Part shown: positions 30,718 through 38,188 of the stretch, piece after piece
How positions within the stretch are numbered: the stretch's first letter is position 1
Layout: the number at the start of each line of letters is the position of its first letter
Assembly (NCBI RefSeq): GCF_004005565.1
Contig: NZ_SADD01000001.1
Coordinates: 1,420,325-1,484,324 of the forward strand
DNA from: Lujinxingia sediminis
GTDB lineage: Bacteria; Myxococcota_A; Bradymonadia; Bradymonadales; Bradymonadaceae
Direction: 5' to 3'
Length of the DNA stretch: 64,000 nt
Made by a program: the position numbers and the translations under genes
Notes under the pieces: generated by a model
What the model saw: only the letters and a program-made list of their open reading frames with translations
Told to the model about the DNA's origin: nothing
The model's database searches: none

Positions 30718-31206
30718 TTAAAGACGCAGCGTCTGCACCCGGAGGTAGGTCGGAGCTGCGCTCAGAGCGCACTCCTCATCGAGGCATCGCGAATGCCAGG
30801 GTGGCGAGGGAGCGTCGACGATGGCCTGCGCAAGTTCGATGCCCTCGGGCATTCCGTGCGCGGGCAGCTCCACAAGCAGGGGCGCGGCGAGCCGGTCGGG
30901 AAGAAGCTCACCGGTAGCGACCATGCCGGCTGTATCGGCGACGACCGGGGCACGAGGTGCCTCCTCAGCCACATCGCAGTTACAGCAGCACCCCTCATCG
31001 TGGTTCGAATCATCCGAGCCTTCGCCGTGGGCGCAGGAACACGCTCCGTCGGTGGTCCTGGCCTGCACCGTCGAGGCCTGCACCATCGAGGCCTGCACCA
31101 TCGAGGCCTGCGCTGACGCACAGAGGCAAGGCACGCTCAACGCGAGGGCGAAGATCGCCACGAAGAGCGGACCGAGCAGGGTCTCAATGCGAATGGGCAG
31201 GTTCAT
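30718..31206 (-). CDS. Small exported Cys/His-rich protein upstream of the metal efflux operon
   Basis: A 162-aa protein with an N-terminal hydrophobic segment (about 10-32) and then a stretch encoded by a 15-bp tandem repeat (MVQAS-type units, 35-49). A dense potential metal site follows: ACSCAHG and, after an acidic spacer, HDEGCCCNC (about 56-77). The C-terminal half has a Cys pair (CLDEEC) and no family I recognise. It lies upstream of cusC on the same strand, 155 bases apart. I infer a periplasmic or membrane-tethered Cu/Ag-binding helper of the efflux system, or a metal-sensing leader protein. No CusF-like motif is seen; the assignment rests on composition and context. Confidence 0.6.
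   Translation of the reverse strand: MNLPIRIETLLGPLFVAIFALALSVPCLCASAQASMVQASMVQASTVQARTTDGACSCAHGEGSDDSNHDEGCCCNCDVAEEAPRAPVVADTAGMVATGELLPDRLAAPLLVELPAHGMPEGIELAQAIVDAPSPPWHSRCLDEECALSAAPTYLRVQTLRL
31061..31111. repeat. 15-bp tandem repeat, about 3.4 units
   Basis: The unit GCCTGCACCATCGAG recurs with one substitution in the first copy. The 15-bp period keeps the reading frame and codes for a five-residue repeat in the Cys/His-rich exported protein. Copy number could vary between strains. Confidence 0.85.
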
Positions 31207-31271
31207 AAGAAGGCTCCAGAGATCACGTCGCTATGACGTTTCTCAATGCTGCAACCTTACGCACCGAAGAT

Positions 31272-34160
31272 TTATTCGTCCAGCGTCCCTGACCTCACTG
31301 CGTCGCCGGGCGAGAAAGCCTCCGCGGAGCCGTCGGGCGCATCGCAGAGATGCTCCTCGGCGTCCGTCGCCTCAATGGCACGCAGAACCGCCTGGCTGAG
31401 TTCAGCGGCGTCGCCCCCGTGAAAGTGGTGTGTGGCGGCATCTTCGCCTTCTTCGTACATGACGACGGTTCCGACGAGGCAGGGCCCGGCGAAAAAGACC
31501 CAGGCACCGCTTCGCGCCACGGGCCGGCGCTCAATGACTCGGCCGGCGCGATCGCGCACAAGCAACACGTGGTCGCTGGTGCCGGTCTTTCCCCCCACCT
31601 CCCAGCGTGCCGCCCCCGTGTGCCAGGGGCTCCCACTTGCGTGGCCGGTGCCTCGCCGGGCTACGCGGATCAAGAGCGCCTCAACAGCCGCAGCCACCTC
31701 GGGCCCAAAGGCCCGTACCGGCTGCGTCTTTGTCGGTCGCAGCCATGTTTCATAAGGCGTGCCCTCAAAAAGTCGCACGAGCCTCACATGGCTGAGCGCC
31801 GGAACCGATCCGCCCCCGCGCACCGCGGCGACGAGTCGGGCCAGAGAGGCGGGCCGATCGCCGGAGCTCCCAAGCGCGGTAGCCAGCGAGGGGGTCAGGC
31901 GCTCAAAAGGATAGCCAGCGCGGGCCCACTCCTGTTGCAACGCACCGAAGACCTCCTCCTCGATGGCGTAGTGGATGCCCCGTCGCGTGTCGGTGGTGGA
32001 GGTCTGCGCCGCGATCCAGTCACGGGCCGCGCTTCGCGCTCCAGCCGTGGCGAGCATCACCTCGGTGAGCGAGGCCTCGGGATCTTCGGTGAGGGCGGCG
32101 ATGGTAGCCAACTCCAGAGGATCTTGCTCATCCCAGGGATCGATGTCGACGTCGGCAGCATCCACCTCGGTGCTGGCACAGGGATGGGAGACTGGAAGCT
32201 CAGCAGCGCTGCCGATCGCCCGGCGAAGCCGGGCGCAGCGCGCCTCCGTCGGCTCAAGTCCCGCTAACGCTCGGCGCGCCATGGTCGGAAGATCACTTCG
32301 GTGGTGGTAAAAGTAGGCATCGCGCACCAGGCGTTCGGCCGACATCTGAAGGTGGCGCTCGCGCAGCTCCTCGAAGCGGGGGTGCTCCCCGGCGACCACC
32401 GCCTCAATGGGTACCCCGAAGATGCGATGGGCGTGGTAGGCCACGACCTCATGGAGCAAGCGAACAAAGGGGAGGTTGGCCGAAGCCACAAACGCCGAAG
32501 CCACGTTAAAGTAGCGCGAATCATGCTCCGGATTCACGTTTTGAAACTCGTGGGGACCGCCACCGGTGTAGAATACTTCGTCGGGGTCAGCGGAGATGGG
32601 GCGTTGCAGAGCGCGTTGCAAAACGTCGGTCAGGGGAAGTCCAGGTTCATTCGCAAGCTCCCGGGCTACAAATCGGCTGAGGGGGTCGTTCGCGGCGGGC
32701 TGGCCGGCGCTCTGGGCCTGATAGGCCTGCTCCACCCCGCTCAAATAGGAGATCAGAACCCGGAGTTTGGACGTTGATCCCAGGTCGACTCGCCCCTCCG
32801 TGCTCAGATCAACGACCCGGGGTTCCGTATCGACAATGGCACGGGGTTCCAACCCGCCGGCGCTCCGAGCGAAGATCGTAACACTTGTGCGCGCCGGCGG
32901 CTGGGCGGCCTCGATCTCGCGGCGAAGCGCATCCTGCAACGCGGCATCATAGGTCATGGTCACGCGGGCGTGGCGTTGACGCATGACCGCGCGCTCCTCC
33001 CCGCTGAGCGCACCCCACTGGCGAGCGGCCAGTGCGCTGAGATGGGTGTCTCCTCCCTGATGTGCCCGCTTTGCAGGGGGCTTACCCACGCTTAAGGATC
33101 GCGATGCGATCACATGACCCCAATCGCGCGTCATGTGCCCCTCTTCGACCAGTACGTTGATCAAGGCGTCCACCCGACGCTCCAATGCATCGAGGCCACC
33201 GGGGAGATAGCGAGCCGGGCGCTGCTGCGCGATGATCAGCGCCAGCAGCTCGCGCTCCACCTGAGCGCGAAAGGCGTCATTTTCTCCCGGTTTAAGCGCG
33301 TGCTCAACCACCTCGGGGGGGCGACCAAACCAGGCCCACATCCCTTCAAAGACGCCCTGCACCGGCCCGTACCCGTGCCTGTGCCCGAGTGGCACCGAGT
33401 TGATCCAGTCCATCGCGAGCTGCTCGGCCCACGCATCGGCCTCTCGCCCGTGATGGTAGGTCCGCAGCCAGGCAGTAAGCATCTGGCGCGCCTTCTCGCT
33501 GCTACTCGAGGTACGCCCGCCCGGGGAATGGCGAAACTTCTCCATCTGCACCGCCAGCGTCGATCCGCCGATAGCAGGCGCGTCACTGCCCAGGTGCGCT
33601 CGTACCTGACTTACGGTCGCGACGCCCAGGCGCGTCCAGTCCACCGCCGGGTTGGTAAAGGGGTGAGCGCGGTCAGCGAGCGCCCGGTTCTCCAGGAGAC
33701 GCGCAGCGTTGAGTGCCAGCGGCGGCGGCCGCTCCCAGACCACCTCCGGATATCGCCAGCGCTCCAGCGTTCGACCGGCGCGATCGGTGATGTGCACGCC
33801 CGCCTGGGGCTGAATCTCGAAGATGGGGTAGGTCCAGCCGACCAGCGCCGAGTTTCGTGCACGTTCGTGCGGGCGAGCCAGCAGCACCACCTCAAAGCCC
33901 TGGTCCTGAAGGCGTTCCACGATGGCGCTGCGCTCCGCGTAGCCTCGCGTGTGGTCCCAGGGACCATCCGGGCCGTCGACCAGCGGCGAGGACGAGGGGG
34001 GACTGAGTCGGTACGGTGTCACGACGGCCTGCGATACCTTTACCCCCACCATCGACTGCATCGCCGAGGTGCGCACCTCCTGCCAGATCACCGCCAGCGC
34101 GCTGAGCAGCACCAACCCCGGCACGACCGTCACCGATACCCACCAGGGCGCCCTGGACAT
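31272..34160 (-). CDS. Class A penicillin-binding protein (glycosyltransferase 51 plus transpeptidase)
   Basis: A 962-aa bifunctional cell-wall synthase. After one N-terminal membrane helix (about 8-27) and a unique ~120-residue region, the GT51 domain (about 145-330) shows LLENRALADR (catalytic Glu157) and GGSTLAVQMEKFRH. The transpeptidase domain carries STSK (462-465), SAN and KTGTS, so all three serine-acyltransferase motifs are present. The GT51 motifs are divergent (NRAL for RRF; VQMEKFR for QQLVKN), pointing to a lineage-specific PBP and not to PBP1a or 1b. The ATG at 34160 directly follows GGAGGTGGAGGG, which decides this start. It stands alone between the small Cys/His gene and brkB. 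Confidence 0.85.
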   Translation of the reverse strand: MSRAPWWVSVTVVPGLVLLSALAVIWQEVRTSAMQSMVGVKVSQAVVTPYRLSPPSSSPLVDGPDGPWDHTRGYAERSAIVERLQDQGFEVVLLARPHERARNSALVGWTYPIFEIQPQAGVHITDRAGRTLERWRYPEVVWERPPPLALNAARLLENRALADRAHPFTNPAVDWTRLGVATVSQVRAHLGSDAPAIGGSTLAVQMEKFRHSPGGRTSSSSEKARQMLTAWLRTYHHGREADAWAEQLAMDWINSVPLGHRHGYGPVQGVFEGMWAWFGRPPEVVEHALKPGENDAFRAQVERELLALIIAQQRPARYLPGGLDALERRVDALINVLVEEGHMTRDWGHVIASRSLSVGKPPAKRAHQGGDTHLSALAARQWGALSGEERAVMRQRHARVTMTYDAALQDALRREIEAAQPPARTSVTIFARSAGGLEPRAIVDTEPRVVDLSTEGRVDLGSTSKLRVLISYLSGVEQAYQAQSAGQPAANDPLSRFVARELANEPGLPLTDVLQRALQRPISADPDEVFYTGGGPHEFQNVNPEHDSRYFNVASAFVASANLPFVRLLHEVVAYHAHRIFGVPIEAVVAGEHPRFEELRERHLQMSAERLVRDAYFYHHRSDLPTMARRALAGLEPTEARCARLRRAIGSAAELPVSHPCASTEVDAADVDIDPWDEQDPLELATIAALTEDPEASLTEVMLATAGARSAARDWIAAQTSTTDTRRGIHYAIEEEVFGALQQEWARAGYPFERLTPSLATALGSSGDRPASLARLVAAVRGGGSVPALSHVRLVRLFEGTPYETWLRPTKTQPVRAFGPEVAAAVEALLIRVARRGTGHASGSPWHTGAARWEVGGKTGTSDHVLLVRDRAGRVIERRPVARSGAWVFFAGPCLVGTVVMYEEGEDAATHHFHGGDAAELSQAVLRAIEATDAEEHLCDAPDGSAEAFSPGDAVRSGTLDE

Positions 34161-34305
34161 CCCTCCACCTCCGAGTCGACGTGTTCTCCGCACTCCGGGC
34201 GGACTCAAGAGCCCACCGGTGCACTCTCATCAACTCAAAGCTAAGCACAACCCATCAGGCCTTCCCCTCCCCTTGCTCGGCAGCCTGCAGAAGCCCCCCG
34301 ACGAG

Positions 34306-35268
34306 CTATTCACGCGAGGCTGCCCCCCTCATCTCTTCATGCGGATCTTCACGCGCATACTTCGGGCGCACCACCGCTCCCGGCCCCGGAGCAATCCCCG
34401 AGCCCACGCGCCGCGCCCACACCTGGGTGAGCTCGGCACCGAAAAGTACAATGACCCAGCTGTAGTAGATCCACATCAAAATCACCGCCAGGGTACCCGC
34501 CGCCCCGAAGAGCGAGCCCACCCCCGATCGCCCCAGATAGGTGCTGATCGCGAACTTCCCCAGCCCGAAGAGTATGGAGGTCATCGCCGCCCCCACCCAC
34601 ACATCGCGCCAGGCCATCGTGACATCGGGCAAGATCTTGTACATCGCGCCAAAGACGGCGGTGAAAAAGATCAACCACACCAGGCTGTCACCTAACCTCC
34701 AGATCCACACCGGGCTCATGACCAGGTAGGCGAAGTAGGTCTCGACCACCGCGATGACCGACCCCACCAGCAGCGATCCCATCAACAAGAGCCCGAAGAA
34801 GAGCACCATGGAGAAGGCCAGCAGACGGCGCTTGATGACGTAGAGAATGCCTTTGTCGGGATCGGCCTGCACGCGCCAGATCATGTTGAGGGTATCCTGC
34901 AGGGCAGCAAAGATCGCCAGGGCACCGAAGAGCATCGTGCCCAGGCTTACCAGGGTGGCTCCCAGTCCCGTTTCGTTGATGCGCACCCCCCGGAGCATCT
35001 CTTCGATAAACTTCGCGGCTTCCAGCCCGACAAACTCTTCGAGCTCGCCGACGACCTGCCCTTGCACGGCGGCCTCTCCGAAGGCAAGACCGGCCATCGC
35101 GATCCCGATCACCAGCAGCGGCGCCATCGAGAAGACCGAGTAGAACGCCAGGGCCGCGGCAAGCCGCAGCGCCTTATCGTCGCTCCATTCTCTGTAGGCC
35201 TGCCCCACAAAGCTCAAAAAGGGCATGATCGGGCCGAGCACTTCCAGCGCCCTCTCCTTGATTTTCAT
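34306..35268 (-). CDS. YihY/BrkB-family inner-membrane protein
   Basis: A 320-aa protein with about six transmembrane helices and the family marks WSDDKALRLAAALAFYSVFSMAPLLVIGI near the start, then IFAALQDTLNMIWRV, PDVTMAWRDVWVGAAMTSILFGLGKFAI and YYSWVIVLFGAELTQVWA. The family (often mis-annotated as ribonuclease BN) has no agreed function and may act in envelope transport. A frame reaching 35832 exists, but homology begins at the ATG at 35268, which has AAGGAAAG upstream. It is divergent from the carF-like gene; the 228 bases between them hold no clear promoter elements. Confidence 0.88.
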   Translation of the reverse strand: MKIKERALEVLGPIMPFLSFVGQAYREWSDDKALRLAAALAFYSVFSMAPLLVIGIAMAGLAFGEAAVQGQVVGELEEFVGLEAAKFIEEMLRGVRINETGLGATLVSLGTMLFGALAIFAALQDTLNMIWRVQADPDKGILYVIKRRLLAFSMVLFFGLLLMGSLLVGSVIAVVETYFAYLVMSPVWIWRLGDSLVWLIFFTAVFGAMYKILPDVTMAWRDVWVGAAMTSILFGLGKFAISTYLGRSGVGSLFGAAGTLAVILMWIYYSWVIVLFGAELTQVWARRVGSGIAPGPGAVVRPKYAREDPHEEMRGAASRE

Positions 35269-35496
35269 GCCGTCTTTCCTTAGTTTTTGCGGCCACCAGC
35301 GTTGACAGTTTTCCTCGTTCTGCGGTGGCAGCAATTTCACCACCACAGCCACTTCCGTCAACCGATGGCCTTTGCGCTCTGAGTGCTCAAAACGCCTCCC
35401 CCGATGAGCGCCTCCGGCCGGCTGTGACCCCTCGCCAACGCGCGACGCTCCCAGCCCGTACGCCGGCCCGTTGTAACCCTTTTGCAATCGAGTTGT

Positions 35497-36246
35497 ATGA
35501 TGTCGTCGATGATCAAGTCCTTCCTCAGTCGTGACTTTGACTACTCCCCCCTGCACCGCCTCCTGGAGATTGTTGCGATCCTGAGTTTCTTTGCTCTGGT
35601 AGTGGTGATCAGCGCGCGCGCTATCAGCGGGCTGAACGTGCTCGGCTGGCAGACCGCCGCCTGGGTTGTGCCGCTGACGGCGATCCTGGGCTACGTGGGC
35701 GCGGACTTCGCCTCGGGCTTTGTCCACTGGATGGGCGACACCTTCGGCAGCGAAGAGACGCCGGTGCTCGGGGAGCGATTCGTCAAACCCTTCCGCGACC
35801 ACCACACCCACCCTCAGGGCATCTGCGAGCACGACTACGTGACGGTGAACGGCAACAACTCAATCGTGCTGGCGCTCTACATGGTGCCCATCGCGCTCTT
35901 CTTCACCGATCCCACCCAGATCTGGCAGTTGCTGGTGCTGGCCTTCTCGGTAACGTTCACCTGCGGGGTGTTCATGACCAACCAGTTCCACAAGTGGGCC
36001 CATATGGATGATCCGCCGGGCTACATCCGGCTCATGCAGCGCTACAACCTGATTTTGACGCCGACCAACCACGATTTTCACCATACCGCCCCCTACGACA
36101 CCTACTACTGCATTACCTGCGGGTGGCTGAATCCTGTGCTGGAGCGCATCAAGTTCTTCGAAACCATGGAGAACGTGGCCCGCAGCGCCTTCGGCATCAA
36201 GACCGTTCACGACGAACCGAACGCTGCCCGCAACCAGCAGGCCTGA
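35497..36246 (+). CDS. carF: CarF/TMEM189-type plasmanylethanolamine desaturase (plasmalogen synthesis)
   Basis: A 249-aa membrane protein with about four helices and the His clusters of the CarF/Kua (lipid desaturase) family: VHWMGDTFG (His77), FRDHHTHP (His102, 103, 105), EHDY (His112), NQFHKWAHM (His165, 169) and TNHDFHHTAP (His192, 195, 196). In Myxococcus xanthus, CarF makes the vinyl-ether bond of plasmalogens and is needed for light-induced carotenoid synthesis. Human TMEM189 is the same enzyme. The His set looks complete, so activity is likely. Several close ATGs (35497, 35500, 35509) compete for the start. No carotenoid or ether-lipid gene is adjacent. Confidence 0.88.
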   Translation: MMSSMIKSFLSRDFDYSPLHRLLEIVAILSFFALVVVISARAISGLNVLGWQTAAWVVPLTAILGYVGADFASGFVHWMGDTFGSEETPVLGERFVKPFRDHHTHPQGICEHDYVTVNGNNSIVLALYMVPIALFFTDPTQIWQLLVLAFSVTFTCGVFMTNQFHKWAHMDDPPGYIRLMQRYNLILTPTNHDFHHTAPYDTYYCITCGWLNPVLERIKFFETMENVARSAFGIKTVHDEPNAARNQQA

Positions 36247-36805
36247 TCGATCGCCCCTGCCCTGCCTGTCGGTGCTGGCGCCTCGTCAGATGAACGCCAG
36301 GTCGTCGGCCCGCGCCCATCTGGCCTGCTAGCCCCCTCTGTATCAACGGTTGTGCGCCGAACCCGAACAGCCGGGTGGGAGGCGCCCCCCGGGGTTCACG
36401 TCATCGCCGCCTGCAGGCTTCTGCCCCGAATCGCTTTGGGCCAGCACACGAAGCGGCCCGGGTAAATCCAGGGTCGCACACGAAGCGGCCTCCAACGCCT
36501 ACCTGGAGAGCTTCCAGCCACTCCGAGCAATGGCTCGGAGCGGATGTACCAGCCTCTTCGTCTCGGTAGCTCCCGGCGGCCCTCCGCCCCCGACATCTTG
36601 CCCTCCCAGAGGACCCGCGATCCGCTCCCCGTCCGGACTCGCCAGGGGGCCGCGCCCTTCGCGGCCGGTCCTCCCTTCTGGCCGCGTACGACTGCCCTTG
36701 CGAGTTCGCCCCCTTCAAGGCGTTGCCTGACGAGAGCAGGCCCGGCGCTGTCGGGACGAGCAGATCGACCGTTCACAGCGACGCGAGCCTGCGGCGCGTT
36801 GCGCT
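36247..36805. other. 559-bp intergenic region with hairpins and a direct repeat; no supported gene
   Basis: The region lies between the convergent carF and apgM stops. Open frames occur on both strands but are Pro/Arg/Ser-rich, conflict with each other and have no recognisable ribosome site, so I do not call them. It contains a perfect 8-bp hairpin (36521-36528 with 36533-36540), a 5-bp hairpin (36503-36517) and a 15-bp direct repeat. Such density of stems could mean a structured RNA, but it does not match RNase P, tmRNA, 6S or SRP RNA core motifs that I know. Confidence 0.4.
36444..36490. repeat. 15-bp direct repeat, two copies
   Basis: The sequence GCACACGAAGCGGCC occurs exactly at 36444-36458 and 36476-36490, a 32-base period, inside the gene-free region downstream of carF. 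No function is evident. Confidence 0.7.
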
Positions 36806-38059
36806 TCAGGCACCGAACTTATTGAAGCGGCGCGCCTCAGCCAGCGCCAGCGGGAGAAGATCACGCGAAGCGCGAAGTCCCAGCGTGCCGCGGAGCACTT
36901 CCCGCTCGCTAAACGCCTCAACCCCACCGCCGAGCACCGTCTTAGACCAGAGAGCCGTGGGAATCGGATGCCAGGAGTGGTCGCCCAACACCGCCGGGGT
37001 ACAGTGATCGCCGGTGAGCGCGATCACATCAAACCCCATCTCCGTGACCTTCTTAAAGAGCGGGTCGCAGCTCTCAAAGACGCCGACCTTCCCGTCGAAG
37101 TCAAAGACGTGAGCAAAACCATCGGTCTCTTTGATGTGCAGGTAGAAGAAGTCGTAATCGTCAAACGCCGCCTCCAGCGTCTTGACCTCATCGGCATGCT
37201 CCATGGAGCCGACCTCAAGCACATCCATGCCCACCAGGCGCGCGATACCCTTGTACATCGGGTAGGTCGCAATCGCCGCGGCTCGAATGCCGTAGAGTTC
37301 CTCCAGGGTGGGGATGCTGGGAGCGGCCCCGATGCCACGCAGAAGCACCGTATTGGCCTCGGGCTCCTCCGAGAGAATGCGGGTGGCCTGGGCGATGATC
37401 GCATTGACGATCGACGCAGAGTGCTCCGCCTCAGGGCTCTCCGCCTCCACAGGCTTCGGCGGCACACCGCTCTTCTGGGGGTCGGCGTCGCTGAGCCCGC
37501 CCACCAGCCCCGGACCGCGCAAGAGCAACGCGAAACGATGCTCTTTGCCCGGATAGACGTAGATCTCGTAGCCCTCCACCGAGAGCTCACGGCTGAGCTT
37601 CTGGCAGACGCGTCGGCTCTCGGCGGTCGCGATCTTGTTGGCGCGCCTGTCGGAGATCACCTGCTGATCGCCCCGCTTCTCCAGCGTGGCGAAGTTGCCT
37701 CGCATCGCCAGGTCGCCTGCGCGAATGCTTACATCCCGGGCAAGCTCGCCCTCAAAGAAGACGTCCTCGGCGCCGAGCACCTCAAGCACCCCGCGGGGCA
37801 GATCAAACTGGTCGAGTGGATACCCAAAGAGCGAGAGATGGCCGGGGCCGCTCCCCGGAGTCACGCCGGCACCGTGCGGCACGAGCCCGCCACAGCTGGC
37901 CGAGCGAGCGAAGGCATCGATCGCCGGGATATGTGCCGTCTCCAGTTCCGTCTTTCCCGTCTCCGGGTGCGGCAGACCGCCGATACCATCGAAGACCCAG
38001 AAGAGGATCTTGCTTTGATTCTTGACGACGAGCTCCTGCAATAAGTTGATGCGTTCCAT
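36806..38059 (-). CDS. apgM: Cofactor-independent phosphoglycerate mutase, archaeal (ApgM) type
   Basis: A 417-aa alkaline-phosphatase-superfamily enzyme interconverting 3- and 2-phosphoglycerate in glycolysis. Visible are FWVFDGIGG (metal Asp), the nucleophile-region motif TPGSGPGHLSLFGY (Ser70), EKRGDQQVISDRRA, FYLHIKETDGFAH and LTGDHCTPAVLGDHSWHP with metal-binding Asp and His residues. Length and motif spacing fit ApgM and not the ~510-aa GpmI type. It stands alone; about 130 bases separate it from the DUF4388-type gene upstream on the same strand. The function is confidently assigned; whether a GpmI also exists cannot be seen here. Confidence 0.92.
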   Translation of the reverse strand: MERINLLQELVVKNQSKILFWVFDGIGGLPHPETGKTELETAHIPAIDAFARSASCGGLVPHGAGVTPGSGPGHLSLFGYPLDQFDLPRGVLEVLGAEDVFFEGELARDVSIRAGDLAMRGNFATLEKRGDQQVISDRRANKIATAESRRVCQKLSRELSVEGYEIYVYPGKEHRFALLLRGPGLVGGLSDADPQKSGVPPKPVEAESPEAEHSASIVNAIIAQATRILSEEPEANTVLLRGIGAAPSIPTLEELYGIRAAAIATYPMYKGIARLVGMDVLEVGSMEHADEVKTLEAAFDDYDFFYLHIKETDGFAHVFDFDGKVGVFESCDPLFKKVTEMGFDVIALTGDHCTPAVLGDHSWHPIPTALWSKTVLGGGVEAFSEREVLRGTLGLRASRDLLPLALAEARRFNKFGA

Positions 38060-38188
38060 ACCGCCTCCCTGAAAACCTCAGTGGGTTGTTGTGTTCAAAA
38101 GTTTGGGGCCGCTCGCATGCAAAAGCCCCGGGCGCCGGACGCAGCCGGAGGTCTTCATCCCGGAGGGCATACGTCGCTGCTCTGAAAA

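Noticed and set aside
36350..36776. Overlapping frames of about 105-126 codons on both strands
   Set aside because: They are Pro/Arg/Ser-rich, conflict with each other, lack ribosome sites and match no family I know.
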